The notes beneath the pieces were generated by a model that saw only the letters and a program-made list of their open reading frames with translations, was not told the DNA's origin and did no database searches. Below are positions 54,335 to 64,000 of a stretch of DNA of 64,000 bases, piece after piece (positions within the stretch are counted from its first letter, which is position 1; every line of letters begins with the position of its first letter). The stretch covers positions 270,094-334,093 of the forward strand of contig QXEO01001801.1 in NCBI GenBank assembly GCA_007115705.1, in the 5' to 3' direction. Source of the DNA: Dactylis glomerata. Lineage: Eukaryota; Streptophyta; Magnoliopsida; Poales; Poaceae. A program made the translations under genes and the position numbers.

Positions 54335-54837
54335 TGCCGCGGTATCACATCATTACCTTTTGCTCATTTACCTTTCAAGTAGAGTCATATCATGAATAGA
54401 GAAGTTATCATATAGAATAGTTTGCAGTTGGAAGTATCCTCCTTAGTTAGTTATCCATGTATCCCTTGGTGTGAGTTGCGGTAATGAAATATTAATGAGA
54501 AGTTTTATCGTTTACTTTTTGCACACTTTATGTTAGTCTGCAATCTCTCTTGTATGACTAGTCTTGTTGATTGGTATTGGTATCACATTGGGAGCATGAG
54601 TAGATTTAGTTGGTTTTGGCAAACCTAGCTTGGTCAGTAGCAACTTTACCTTGAAGTTTGAGTAGAAAAGAATAAAGAAGTGCTTGCAGTTTCATCACTT
54701 CAGTTTTCCCTTATGTTTGGCTTATAAGCATTGTTATTCTTAAAGTTAAAATCGTTGCACTTTCAAGGGAGTTTGCATGATTGTTCTTATTATATGTATG
54801 TTTGTTTGTTTCATGCAACTCTTAAGCTAGGCCCAAT
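54335..54837 (+). other. 3' untranslated region of the Athila-like element
   Basis: AT-rich, no gene; ends where the next LTR begins. Confidence 0.5.
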
Positions 54838-55104
54838 TGTAATGATAGTCGAATACGAGTTATTACCGTATATCGATATTGTAATCTGTATCGTACCCTA
54901 CCCGATCCTCGAGACCTGGCCACCTATATATAGGGGCCAGGAGGGGACGGTGTAGGGCAGATTGAAAGAAAGCCAGGTTGAACACCCAAGTTTACTTTCG
55001 ATACACACCTATTTCGACTAACTTTACCTTCGAGTTCATCTGACGCCCTATCTCCCCGATCCTAAGTCCTTCATCTAGGACATTTGTCGAGTTAACCCTC
55101 GTCA
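54838..55104 (+). repeat. LTR of the Tat-like element (left end uncertain)
   Basis: A TATA box CTATATATAG lies near 54922-54931. The last 75 or so bases (CCTAAGTCCTTCATCTAGGA ... CTCGTCA) match the LTR end of the element at 2252-5591, whereas the beginning differs and lacks TGACGAGGG, so the start may be truncated. Confidence 0.55.
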
Positions 55105-55106
55105 AT

Positions 55107-55124
55107 TGGCGCCGACCGTGGGGA
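55107..55124 (+). other. Primer-binding site of the Tat-like element
   Basis: TGGCGCCGACCGTGGGGA, two bases after the LTR and identical to 5096-5113 (minus). Confidence 0.75.
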
Positions 55125-55141
55125 CCTTGGGCGTTGGAATC

Positions 55142-58100
55142 ATGAATTCGACGACTTTTTCGCTTTTAGCCAACGGCAGTTCAGAAGTCGACAGAAGTCA
55201 AGAGACGGAATTAACCATTGGAAGTTTGAGCATCCTCATCGGGCCATCGGGTTCGTCTCGCCTTTCGGATCCGACGAAACAAGATCAAGATCCGTCGGCA
55301 AAAGAGCCTGAAACAACAGCAATAATGGAATATTCTGAAGGCTCTTCCAGCGAAGTAAACTCGCCGGTCAGCCTAGAGGAAGTGCAAAAAGAAAAGATCA
55401 CAGAAGACAACGAAGAAAAGGAAAATTTTGACGTGGAAGTCCAACTCGAAGATCTCACGATCTGCCTCGATGATACCACAGACAAGTCAACAGATACATG
55501 GAAGACATGATTAGAGCTTTCTGAGGATAGTAACTCGATCTTCTCAAGCTTTAAGGGTAACATCGGCAAACAATGCCAGGTGCTTGCCATTATAGGAGAT
55601 AATTCAGAAGAATTCGACGAAAACGACAATCCAGTATTAAACCCAGCAAATATCGACAGAGGAGCAAATCACCTAGCAGAAGGGCAAACACCAGAATCCC
55701 TCGCAAGCAGGGAAAAAATTCAACTATCAGTCGACGAATGGAGGATAATAAGAGAAGCCGTAGAACACGGCACGCCAATACCATCAAATTCTAGCAAAAA
55801 CATGCTTTTGGGGTATCATTACGCCCTAAGGCAGCAGGCCAAGCAATTAGCAAAGGAAAAAGCAGAGATACAAAGAAGAAAAGATTCGGCCATTGCAGCT
55901 AGCGAGGCTGCTCGAAAAGCACGGAGCGACGCATCGCACAGCAACGCAAGGAAAAATTGTCGACACGGTTCAAGGTACGATAACCTCGAGTATTCTGACA
56001 GGCAAAGTATTTCCAAAAACCTCGACTCGTCCTTCCTATCGGTCGACGAGCAGGGAAACATCCTACCAAAAACTCCTGAAGCAGCACTAGTGGCAGCACA
56101 AGCATACCTACTTACAACTCGACCAAGTCCAGGAGATCCTAGAGAACACATGCATAGAGCAGCACTGAACGGACTCAACATGGTGGGCCACAAGCTATCA
56201 GCAAAAGGAGAAGAAGTACATCACCACAAGGAAGTGCACAAAGCAAGGTCACCTCGCCGTCACAATAGTCCTCGGCGCAGAAGCAGCAAACATCGATCTC
56301 GATCGCCATCACCAAAGCAGCATGGAGGAACCCGAAGATCACGATCCCCAAATGAAAAACGCGACTATGAAGACGACGAAAAAGAGATGGGGGCATCATG
56401 CTTTACCCGCAGGGTTCGCACAACTCCGGTTCCCAAGGGATTCAAACTACCTCATGATCAGCAAAAATACGACGGATCACAAGAACCACAATCATGGCTC
56501 GCAGATTATTTACAAGCAGTTCAAATATTAGGAGGAACTAAGGAAACAGCTATGCAAAGTTTGCAACTACTCCTCACCGGCGCAGCAAGGTCATGGTTAA
56601 GCAAGCTAGAAAAAGAATCTATTGGAAGCTGGGAAGACCTCACAAAGCAATTCACAAGCAACTTCAGGTCGACATACAAACGACCAGCATCAATAGAAGA
56701 AGTCAAAGCATGTGTGCAACAACGCGACGAGACATTGCGAGCATACATTCAAAGGTGGAGCATTATCAAAAACTCAGCAGTCGAAGTTTCAGATGAAAGA
56801 GCAATAGACGCGTTCATCATCGGATTAAGGCGAAGAGACCTAGTCGAAGAGATGGGCAGAATCAAGCCAAAAACAGTGTCAGACCTCATGGACACAGCAA
56901 ACAGGTTCGCAGATGGAGAAGATGCGTGCAACAACAAGCGGACGCGATCTCCAGAAGACGACAGAAGAAACAGATATGGAAGTCAAAGGAGACGATCTCG
57001 AAACTATGACACCTCCGGCTCGCATAGCCAAGTCGCCGCAGGATATAAAGACAACAGCTACCAAGGAAATGATCGCAGAAGTTCGGGATATAGAAGCTAC
57101 GGAAAGGAAGACTATAAGAAGTTCCCTATAAGGGAATCCAGAGAGTACAACCCATCACCAGAAGATATGCTCAACGGGCCTTGTCATATACACTCAGCGT
57201 TCGTCGACGGGAAACGAGTATCAAGGCACGCAATGAAAGGCTGCACAACATTCTTAAAACTGCAAGAAGCAGCAATAAATAAGCAAACCGAAGCAAGGCG
57301 ACAAGGATTTGAAGAAGGTAACAATCCCTCGACAAAGCAGCAAGGAAATAATGGAGCGCCTCAAGGACAAGATCACCAAAACCAGGGACAGGACGACGAC
57401 GAAGGGTATGTACCATCTAAAGGACACATCATATCAATGATACAACCTGTACCCAAGTCGAACAAAGAAGAGAAGAGCATAACTCGACAAGTCAACTTAG
57501 CAGTCATATCACCTCCAGCGGCAACGGAGTATCTGCACTGGTCAGAGCAACCAATAGAGTTCAACAGAGAAGACCATCCTATAACAGTACCTCGGCCGGG
57601 AAACGCGCCTTTGGTACTCAAAGCTCAAATCGGCGCGTATGATGTCGACAGAATATTCATGGATGCAGGGAGTGGAATTAACTTGATATACGCGAAAACA
57701 CTCTGAGCAATGCATATATCACCAGAGTTCCTGAAGCCAACAGATTGTTCCTTCCATGGAATCATACCAGGAAGTGCTAATTACCCGTTGGGTCGAATAG
57801 CACTCAATGTTTGCTTCGGCAACCAACAAAACTACAGAAGAGAAAAACTAGACTTCGAAGTCATGGACTGGCCATCGCAATATCACGCGATCCTCGGACG
57901 ACCCGCGTTTTCGCGATTCATGGCAGTACCTCATTACACATATTTGGTACTTAAAATGCCAGGACCAAAAGGAATAATCACAGTGAAAGGAAGTTTTGAA
58001 GTTTCAGATCTCTGCGACAGGGAATTCCACAAGATGGCGCAAAATTTTGGCGTCATAGCCAACCATGCAGAAAAGGCAAAGAGCGCGACTACAGAAGGCG

Positions 58101-58210
58101 TCAAGCTACTCGAAGGATGCGTCGCGGAGCCCGAAACGAAGAAACCACGAATAGGAACATCAGGAGAAGGCACATGCACAGAGGAAAAAGGGAAAGCCAC
58201 GACGACATAA
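55142..58210 (+). pseudogene. Gag-protease ORF with two TGA stops
   Basis: One frame of 1023 codons from ATG 55142 (MNSTTFSLLANGSS), interrupted only by TGA at 55508-55510 and 57704-57706; arginine codons CGA would fit both. Order: acidic N-terminal region; a basic serine/arginine-rich stretch (HHHKEVHKARSPRRHNSPRR); the Retrotrans_gag domain (SWLADYLQAVQILGG, LTGAARSWLSKLEKESIGSW, TLRAYIQRWSIIKN, AIDAFIIGLRRRDLVEEMG); a CHIHSAFVDGKRVSRHAMKGC motif in place of a clear zinc knuckle; and a retropepsin with active site MDAGSGINLIY, whose second half (LGRPAFSRFMAVPHYTYLVL) lies after the second stop. No polymerase follows. Confidence 0.8.
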
Positions 58211-58498
58211 GCATCATAAAGACAATAGAGTAGAACAATAAAGGCTGTAAAAGCCACGAGTTATACCAGGGGCAATGTCCTCTAGATCCAGAACACAGGT
58301 CACAGGCCGGATCTCTTGGGTCACCCCACGTATCTTACATTAAAAGTATAAATAAAGACAAAGCGTTCCTCATATTCGAGTTTACGAGTGTTTCAAAGAG
58401 AAGATGCGGCAAACGCACGAACCATACAAATACGCCTTGAGAATCAATTTCAGACATATAGTCGTGAAATAAATAAACTCTCGCGTTCCACACACACC
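58211..58498. other. Spacer between convergent gag-protease and antisense gene
   Basis: 288 bp with no gene; probably the 3' untranslated ends of both transcription units. Confidence 0.4.
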
Positions 58499-59717
58499 TT
58501 ACAACATCGGGTTGTCAGAATCATCTACGCCTAAAGGATCTAGATAATGATACTCGCGGAAAAATGTAGCATCCGCCTCTAGAAGCCTAGCTACGAGTCT
58601 TCGAGCAGGTTGAAGCGTGTTCTCCATATGAACCCGAAGGCTAGCTCCACCTGGAGCCAAACTCAGGGACATCGTGCTATAATTCAATCTGGGGTGCCAC
58701 TTGCGTATCCACCCGAGAGCAAAATTGGCACCAGCCACTAAGTTTAGTTCTATTAACCTATGAATACGATGGCTGGATCTGAAAGTATCAAGAAGAAGTG
58801 GGAAAGTTGCAGGCAAAGGATTACGGGGAAGCATAATGGAGTGCATAGTTGTAAGAGCTCGCCGGCAACCATCAACTGACTCGCCAATATGCTGGGCACG
58901 GTCTTGAAGCAATACAATGGCGCTCCGGCGTCGAGGATCAGACCACAAAGTCCCGTAGCCAGTCGACATCTTCTCCAAAGCAGCATTTCGCTCAGCAACT
59001 CGACGTTCTTCAGCAGCAAAATCCAAACAAGTACCTACAATGGCAAATATATCACAAAAGAAGTGCACAAATAGCCAAAGAAGGAGTCGAAAGAAAACTT
59101 ACATCGCAACAGCTCGCAAGCAGACTCGACAATGCCAAGAATGAAAGATTCGCACTCTTCATTATGAACAACCTTCGCCGTCAAGCTGGAGACCTTTTCT
59201 TCAAGGGAAGAGATTTTCTTCATATAGCTACTGGCTAAGCTAGCCTTTTTAATAGCCATCTGTGCTTGGCATTTGGCCAAAGATAGGCGAGTTTCAAGGT
59301 CTGATATCCTGGAAGAGTGTTTTGAGCATTGACTGCATCGACTAGGAGTCGACGAAATCTGAGGACAGAATCCACAAGCAGAGGAAGGAGCAGTAGCATG
59401 AGTCAAAGGATCATTGACGCGCGTCGACTGCAAGCCAAAAGGAAAAAGAAAGGAGAAACAATTTCAGAGAGGCAGCATAAAACTTCATACGAAGAGGATA
59501 TATTTACATAAGAGCACAACCCTACGGCTAAGGTTCTCGGGTTGCACTTAATTGAACTCTTTACATTCAAAAGGAGAAAACTAAAAAAAATACTACAAAG
59601 AAGCTGAGTCTACGCCACCTCAGCATTGTGCTCCGTGGAAGAAGGGGGCGCGGCCAGTTCCTCGCTAGAAGTCGACGGTGGCACTGGAGCTTTCGGCGCT
59701 GGGGGTGGTGCAGCAGG
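58499..59717 (-). CDS. Antisense multi-exon gene of the Tat-like element (5' part cut off)
   Basis: Inferred exons on minus: 59717-59619 (proline-rich, APPPAPKAPVPPSTSSEE), 59427-59103 (coiled coil, SRISDLETRLSLAKCQAQMA and YMKKISSLEEKVSSLTAKV) and 59034-58499 (ends DPLGVDDSDNPML-stop). The last intron, 59102-59035 (68 bp), has GTAAGT and TTGTAG borders and rejoins the frame as RCTCLDFAAEERR. The intron 59618-59428 has a strong acceptor (CCTTTTGGCTTGCAG) but a weaker donor (GAG|GTGGCG). The last exon contains RALTTMHSIMLPRNPLPATF and NFALGWIRKWHPRLNYS, which I recognise only as recurring in grass retrotransposon-associated proteins. Function unknown. The Sirevirus separates it from its promoter. 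Confidence 0.6.
59035..59102 (-). other. Predicted 68-bp intron in the antisense gene
   Basis: On minus the sequence is GAT|GTAAGTTTTC ... CATTGTAG|GTACTTG. Removing it preserves the frame between two long ORFs. Confidence 0.7.
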
Positions 59718-60659
59718 TGAAAGGACACAGATGTCGCCTAGAGGGGGGGGGTGAATAGGCGATATCAAATTTTACGAATGGCTTGAACAAAAGCGGAATT
59801 AAACTAGCGTTTATTTTGTCAAGCACAAAAAACCTAAATAAACTAGGCTCACCTATGTGCACCAACAACTTATGCTAAGCAATACAAGTAACAAGGTGAT
59901 AGCAAGATATATGACTTCAAGCACGAAGGCTATCACAATGTAAAGTGCATAAGTAAAGAGCTCGGGTATAGAAATAACTGAGGCACGCGGAGACGATGAT
60001 GTATTCCTGAGTTCCTCCCTTGAAAGGGAGTACGTCTCGTTGGAGGGGTGTGGTATCGCCACAAAGGCCTAACCAACGCCACAAAGGCCTCACCCTATTC
60101 TCCGGTGTGAGCTTGCTCCACAAAGGCCTAGCTCACTCTTCCACTAAGGGGTTCCTCAAGGCGGAACCGGGCCTTTACACAAAGCTTGGGGCACACTTCC
60201 ACAACTTAATTGGAGGCTCCCAAGAATAGCCACAAAGGCACCACAAAGCCACAAAGCCGTCTAGGGTTCCAAGAACCCAAGAGTAATAAGCTCACAAACT
60301 TTCACTTACTCAAATCTCCGGGGAGAACTCAAACCGATGCAACCTATGCAATGGCAAGAACACACAAGGTGCTCAAATCCTTCTCACTCAAATCCTACCA
60401 AAGCAACTAATGCTATGGAGAGATATGAGAGGAAGAACAAAGGAAATCCACAAAGAACTCCAAGATCTAGATTGACTATGTTCCCCTCACTTAGAGGAGA
60501 GATGGATTGGTAGAAATATAGATCTAGATCTCCTCTCCCTTTTCCCTCAAAAATATCCAAGAATCATGGGAGGAATGGAGGAGGAAGGGCAAGCTTGCAA
60601 AGTCAACAATGGAGGAGAGAGAGTCCCAATTCGTGCACAGCCCAAGGAGGAATAAGGGG

Positions 60660-60667
60660 TATTTATA
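60660..60667 (-). promoter_or_regulatory. TATA box of the Sirevirus LTR
   Basis: TATAAATA on minus, flanked by GC-rich sequence (GGGGGTATAAATACCCC). Confidence 0.65.
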
Positions 60668-60701
60668 CCCCCCACGAAATATGGCCGTTGCAGGACTTGG
60701 A

Positions 60702-60890
60702 GGGGCGGATTATCCGGCCAAAATATGGCCGGAATATCCGGCTGGCCGGATTATCCGGCCCCCAGGCCGGATTATCCGCCCCCCTATACTGGGTGACGCC
60801 GAGCAAAGTCCTTAGCAGAAATTCCGAAACGAAATTTTCGCTCCCAGGCCGGATAATCCGCCCCCCCCCTGGCCGGAATATCCGCCCCCC
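60702..60890. repeat. Palindrome cluster in the Sirevirus LTR
   Basis: Full or partial copies of GGCCGGATTATCCGGCC start near 60702, 60728, 60744, 60766, 60847 and 60871. The one at 60744-60760 has perfect 8-bp arms. The word TACTGGGTGACGCCGAGCA occurs after two of them (about 60786 and 60893). Confidence 0.9.
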
Positions 60891-61926
60891 TTACTGGGTG
60901 ACGCCGAGCAGAAACTGCAATACGAAAATGGTGATAACTTTTTCATCCGGACTCCGTTTTCGATGATCTTGGGCTCGTTGGAATCACCACAACGAGCTCT
61001 ACAACTTCATCCATAGAAACATCATAGTCCAACAAGGGAGTATAAAACCAAATGATGAAAGGTTTGCCCTCTCTTTGAAGGCAAACCAGTAAAACCTCCA
61101 AACATCAAAAACGCAATAAGAGTTTCATGCGAAATCCGTTTTTGATGAGCTAGAGCTTGTCATGGAAATAACCACAAGCTCTAAAACCTCACATGGATAA
61201 AACCCAAATAAGAACCAAGAAAGATGATGCCAAGTATGCAAAGGTTTGAGCTCTCTCCGAACGATACAATTAAGTTACTCACTCGAGAGCCCCTCTTGAT
61301 AGTACGGCTACCGATCCTATAACCCGGTCTCACAACAAACACCATGAGACCGGTAAGAAGGAAACCCTAACACTATCATACCTTTGCCTTGAGCATTCCA
61401 CTTGAGGTGGATAAAGATGATCTTGATCTTCTCAAGTTGGACCACCTTTCTTGATTGAACTTGCTTGGTGAAGTCTTGCGGATTGCTCCCCCATACTCCA
61501 CTATGGAAGAGACTCTCTTTAAGCATATCTTCACATATCCATGATCACAATATAGATGGCAAGCTTCAAGCATATGTTCTCTTCTAGTTGCTCATCTTGA
61601 ACTTGCGCTTTGACTTGATCAATCCTCGAATCAATTCTTCTTTCTCCATAATGATGGTGTCTTGAGGATACACATGAGAGCACACTCAATCTTATTCTTC
61701 AAGACACACTTGAGATAAGCTCAACTCCCTTAAGACCAATCTTTGGATCACTCCTTGAATAACACCTTGGTCAACACATAATCTTCTTCTTACAACCTTG
61801 ACTCCAACAAATGGTTCAAGCATTGTCTATGGACAAGTCCTACACATATAACTCAATGCAACCATTAGTCCATAGGGATTGTCATTAATTACCAAAACCA
61901 CACATGGGGCTCGATATGATCTTTCA

Positions 61927-64000
61927 ATCTCCCCCATTTTGGTAATTGATGACAATCTCTTTGAGAGGGTTTATATAATGAATTCAAAGAACTAAAATGG
62001 TTATACTAACATCAAATACTACAAAAGTATGTGATGTTAGTAAAACCACCATATATAGAGCAAACTCCCCCACAATCTATGCACATGTGAATGATCTTGA
62101 TTTCATTGCATATATTGCCAACCAAGGTTGTTGGTGGAGTTTCCACTATATACTCAACCATGCAAAGCATGCAAGGCAAATGCTTAAGAACAAACCAAAG
62201 CATAAAAGCCAATTCCCTTTAAACCCTCGAAACTTCTCCCCCATTGGCATCCATTGCCAAAATGGGCGAAAAAAAGCTTAGAAGGCCAATATAGTGAGAG
62301 TTCCTCCAAAACGGTGTGCATATCCAAAATAAATGAGTGAAAACACATGCACATATACAAAGGTAAATTTTTGAAGGAAATGAAACTATATTGAGGATCA
62401 AAGATTGCAAAAAAATAAGATAACACGATGGATAAACTTCAACAAATGAAGAGAGCAATCAAACAATCCAAAGAACAAATTGAATAAGGATATTATGATA
62501 AGATCGAAAAGGTGCTCTAAATAATATGAGGAAGCTCCCCAAGGTGTGTGCACAAAATATTCTATTTGAGTTGAAGTATAAGGTGCACACATATGGAATC
62601 ATCACTCCCTCAATATTATTCAAAACAAAATGATACCAAGTGAAATTAAATACTATGCTAACCGCAAAATGGTGCTTTAAATGAAATGAGGAAGCTCACC
62701 AAGGTACGTGCAAAAATTGGAATGTTTGTATTTGAATACAATTTGCACAACATGGAATCATCACTCCCTCAATAACATTTAAAATGCAACCATTTGCAAG
62801 AGATCATAGAGAAGAAATTAAGCTTACACTTGCGTCAACCAAATGGTTGAGCAACAAGCAAGGGACAATATATTAAAAGGCTCAACCAAAGAAATGTGTG
62901 ATAGGAATGACAAAGAATATTATAAGACTAACACAAGGATAAGCATAGAGCATCCACATAGTCTTCAATGAATGAAATTGCTTAGCATTCTATCCCAACA
63001 CATAAGGTTCAAATAAGATATCAAATAATGAGATATCATCTCTCATGTGTATAAGTTTCTAAGTAGATAATATCACAAAGATAATTATCACAAAGAAACA
63101 TGTACACACAAAATAGATACTAAGAATAGAACATGATATCCAAAATGAAGGCATGCAATATACCAATGAGATTTTTGCTTTTAAAGCATGGCCAAAGGCT
63201 CAATTTATCTTATTGTATATTGACAAACTTCAACCACCAACATGTTAAAGACATCACAAATATCAACAAGGGAAAGAAGATAGTTGGGATGCATTGATAA
63301 AAACAACAAGTATCATAGCGAGGGATACCAAACGGAACAAATAAATTTGCAATTTCATCAATATTGCACATGTGAGCTTATTGAGGAATTGATATGCAAA
63401 AAGATTGCTAAATTGACATATATGGGATAAGAGAATCATGAGCATGATTTTTATATGTTCCCAATAATATGTCCTCATCTCAACTTGCTCACATTTGCAA
63501 TAAAGAGGTTTCATTAGAATCCTTGCAAAAAGCACAACATTTGCAAATAAATATTTTCAATGCCATAAAACAACCTACACAAGGTTGGATACTAGAGAAG
63601 TATGCATGAAGAAGATACTTGTTACCAAGATATAATGGTAGGATGTAGTAGATAGGAGTTTCTTCAATAATCCTAGCTTGCCTCAAATTATCATTTAGTC
63701 ACCACTTCATCCTTATTATTGAGACAAGCACCAATATATCTCCATGTACCTAAAATAAAGTTCAAGTACAAGATGGTCCCCAAACTCATTGGGTCCAAAG
63801 TAGTTAGAAACTACAATATATAGGACAAACTCCACAAAAATATGTGCATATATATATGAAATATAATTTCATGCACATCTTAGCCAATTTAGGATTTGAT
63901 GGAGCTTCTCCTATATATTTGATCAAAGAAAGGAAACGCATGCCATACAATATACATTTAGTAAATATGCATGCACAAGACTTTCAAGAGCCAAAGGAGA
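61927..64000 (-). mobile_element. 3' internal region of the Sirevirus with multiplied polypurine tracts
   Basis: On minus the motif GGGGGAG occurs at 61929-61935 (beside the LTR), 62065-62071 and 62236-62242, the last within CAATGGATGCCAATGGGGGAG. Multiple polypurine tracts before the 3' LTR are a known hallmark of Sireviruses. Farther in, a block of about 170 bp is repeated imperfectly (about 62522-62608 and 62688-62775; shared GAGGAAGCTCMCCAAGGT and GGAATCATCACTCCCTCAAT). No pol domain is reached; short ORFs have no domains. The element continues beyond 64000. Confidence 0.75.
62522..62775. repeat. Imperfect repeat pair in the Sirevirus 3' region
   Basis: Two blocks share GAGGAAGCTC-CCAAGGT-GTGCA at the start and GGAATCATCACTCCCTCAAT at the end, spaced about 170 bp apart. 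Confidence 0.75.

Larger units (their letters stand above)
47056..54837 (+). mobile_element. Athila-like Ty3/gypsy retrotransposon (3' LTR not in window)
   Basis: Order: 5' LTR 47056-48565, tRNA-Asp primer site, uninterrupted gag-pol, a second ORF and a 3' untranslated region that is cut at about 54837 by another element. The 3' LTR (TGATACGTCC start) is not seen before 64000 and should lie beyond the nested insertions. The primer type, the long leader and the extra ORF after pol are as in Athila-lineage elements. Confidence 0.85.
54838..59717 (+). mobile_element. Tat-like gag-protease Ty3/gypsy element with antisense gene (right part outside window)
   Basis: LTR to 55104, primer site, a gag-protease ORF, then a gene on the opposite strand; cut at 59717 by a Sirevirus LTR. 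There is no reverse transcriptase or integrase between gag-protease and the antisense gene. Antisense ORFs next to the 3' LTR are known from Tat-lineage elements such as Grande; their presence directly after protease suggests a polymerase-less derivative. The left limit of the LTR is uncertain. Confidence 0.65.
59718..61926 (-). repeat. 3' LTR of a minus-strand Sirevirus-like copia element (2209 bp)
   Basis: Read on minus it starts at 61926 with TGAAAGATCATATCGAGCCC and ends at 59718 with ...GTGTCCTTTCA, giving TGAAAG/CTTTCA inverted ends. The purine tract GGGGGAGAT abuts its start at 61927-61935. Inside are a TATA box on minus (TATAAATA, 60660-60667) and, upstream of it, a cluster of GGCCGGATTATCCGGCC palindromes. 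The left target flank is GCAGG (59713-59717). No gene lies in the LTR; ORFs here are chance. Confidence 0.85.

Noticed and set aside
59717..64000. Complete Sirevirus within the window
   Set aside because: Only one LTR and 2 kb of interior lie inside; the tract next to 61926 shows that this is the 3' LTR of a minus-strand copy, so pol and the 5' LTR must lie beyond 64000.

Overview
This window is repeat-dense, non-genic plant DNA, almost certainly from a grass and most likely a large-genome pooid (wheat, barley, oat or ryegrass type). The basis is the set of repeats: Ty3/gypsy LTRs with the TGATACGTC-type start and a tRNA-Asp primer site, a Sirevirus with multiplied polypurine tracts, a CACTA element with CCGACCGAC-type subterminal repeats, TTA-flanked PIF/Harbinger elements and plant L1-type LINE pieces. 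I see no intact host gene, tRNA, rRNA, CRISPR array or bacterial-type operon.

Layout. 1-892: end of a minus-strand gypsy element. 893-1540: GC-rich segment packed with short CCGGC/GCCGG palindromes. 1541-6532: a LINE ORF split at 2251/5592 by a complete small non-autonomous LTR element (2252-5591; 476-bp LTRs; target duplication CCAGG), then cut at 6532 by a gypsy LTR. 6533-22144: a defective gypsy element (two long LTRs, wrecked gag-protease) that carries an 8.4-kb CACTA element (about 11523-19906), which itself holds a 768-bp Harbinger element. 22145-24574: a MITE and a 1260-bp Harbinger element with a 38-bp-arm perfect hairpin. 24575-30349: rearranged minus-strand gypsy element with a solo LTR (duplication ACAAG) inside it, plus an LTR scrap. 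30350-45350: the least repeat-like part, but still without a recognisable gene; it holds a 5'-truncated LINE end, a copia-type solo LTR, a 4.36-kb solo LTR (duplication AGAAG), a hAT transposase scrap, a MITE, local tandem duplications and a copia LTR/primer-site fragment.

45357-64000 is a stack of four LTR retrotransposons, each inserted into the previous one: an iMet-primed gypsy element (gag cut inside its zinc knuckle); an Athila-like element with an uninterrupted 1577-aa gag-pol; a Tat-like gag-protease element carrying an antisense, intron-containing gene; and a minus-strand Sirevirus whose 3' LTR and downstream internal region reach the window edge. All right-hand partners of this stack lie outside the window.

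The only proteins that look functional as written belong to mobile elements, chiefly the Athila-like polyprotein. Everything else is decayed; several of the stop codons are consistent with C-to-T change of CGA or CAG codons. Family placements rest on motifs and termini seen here, not on database searches; LTR limits given as approximate were judged by eye.
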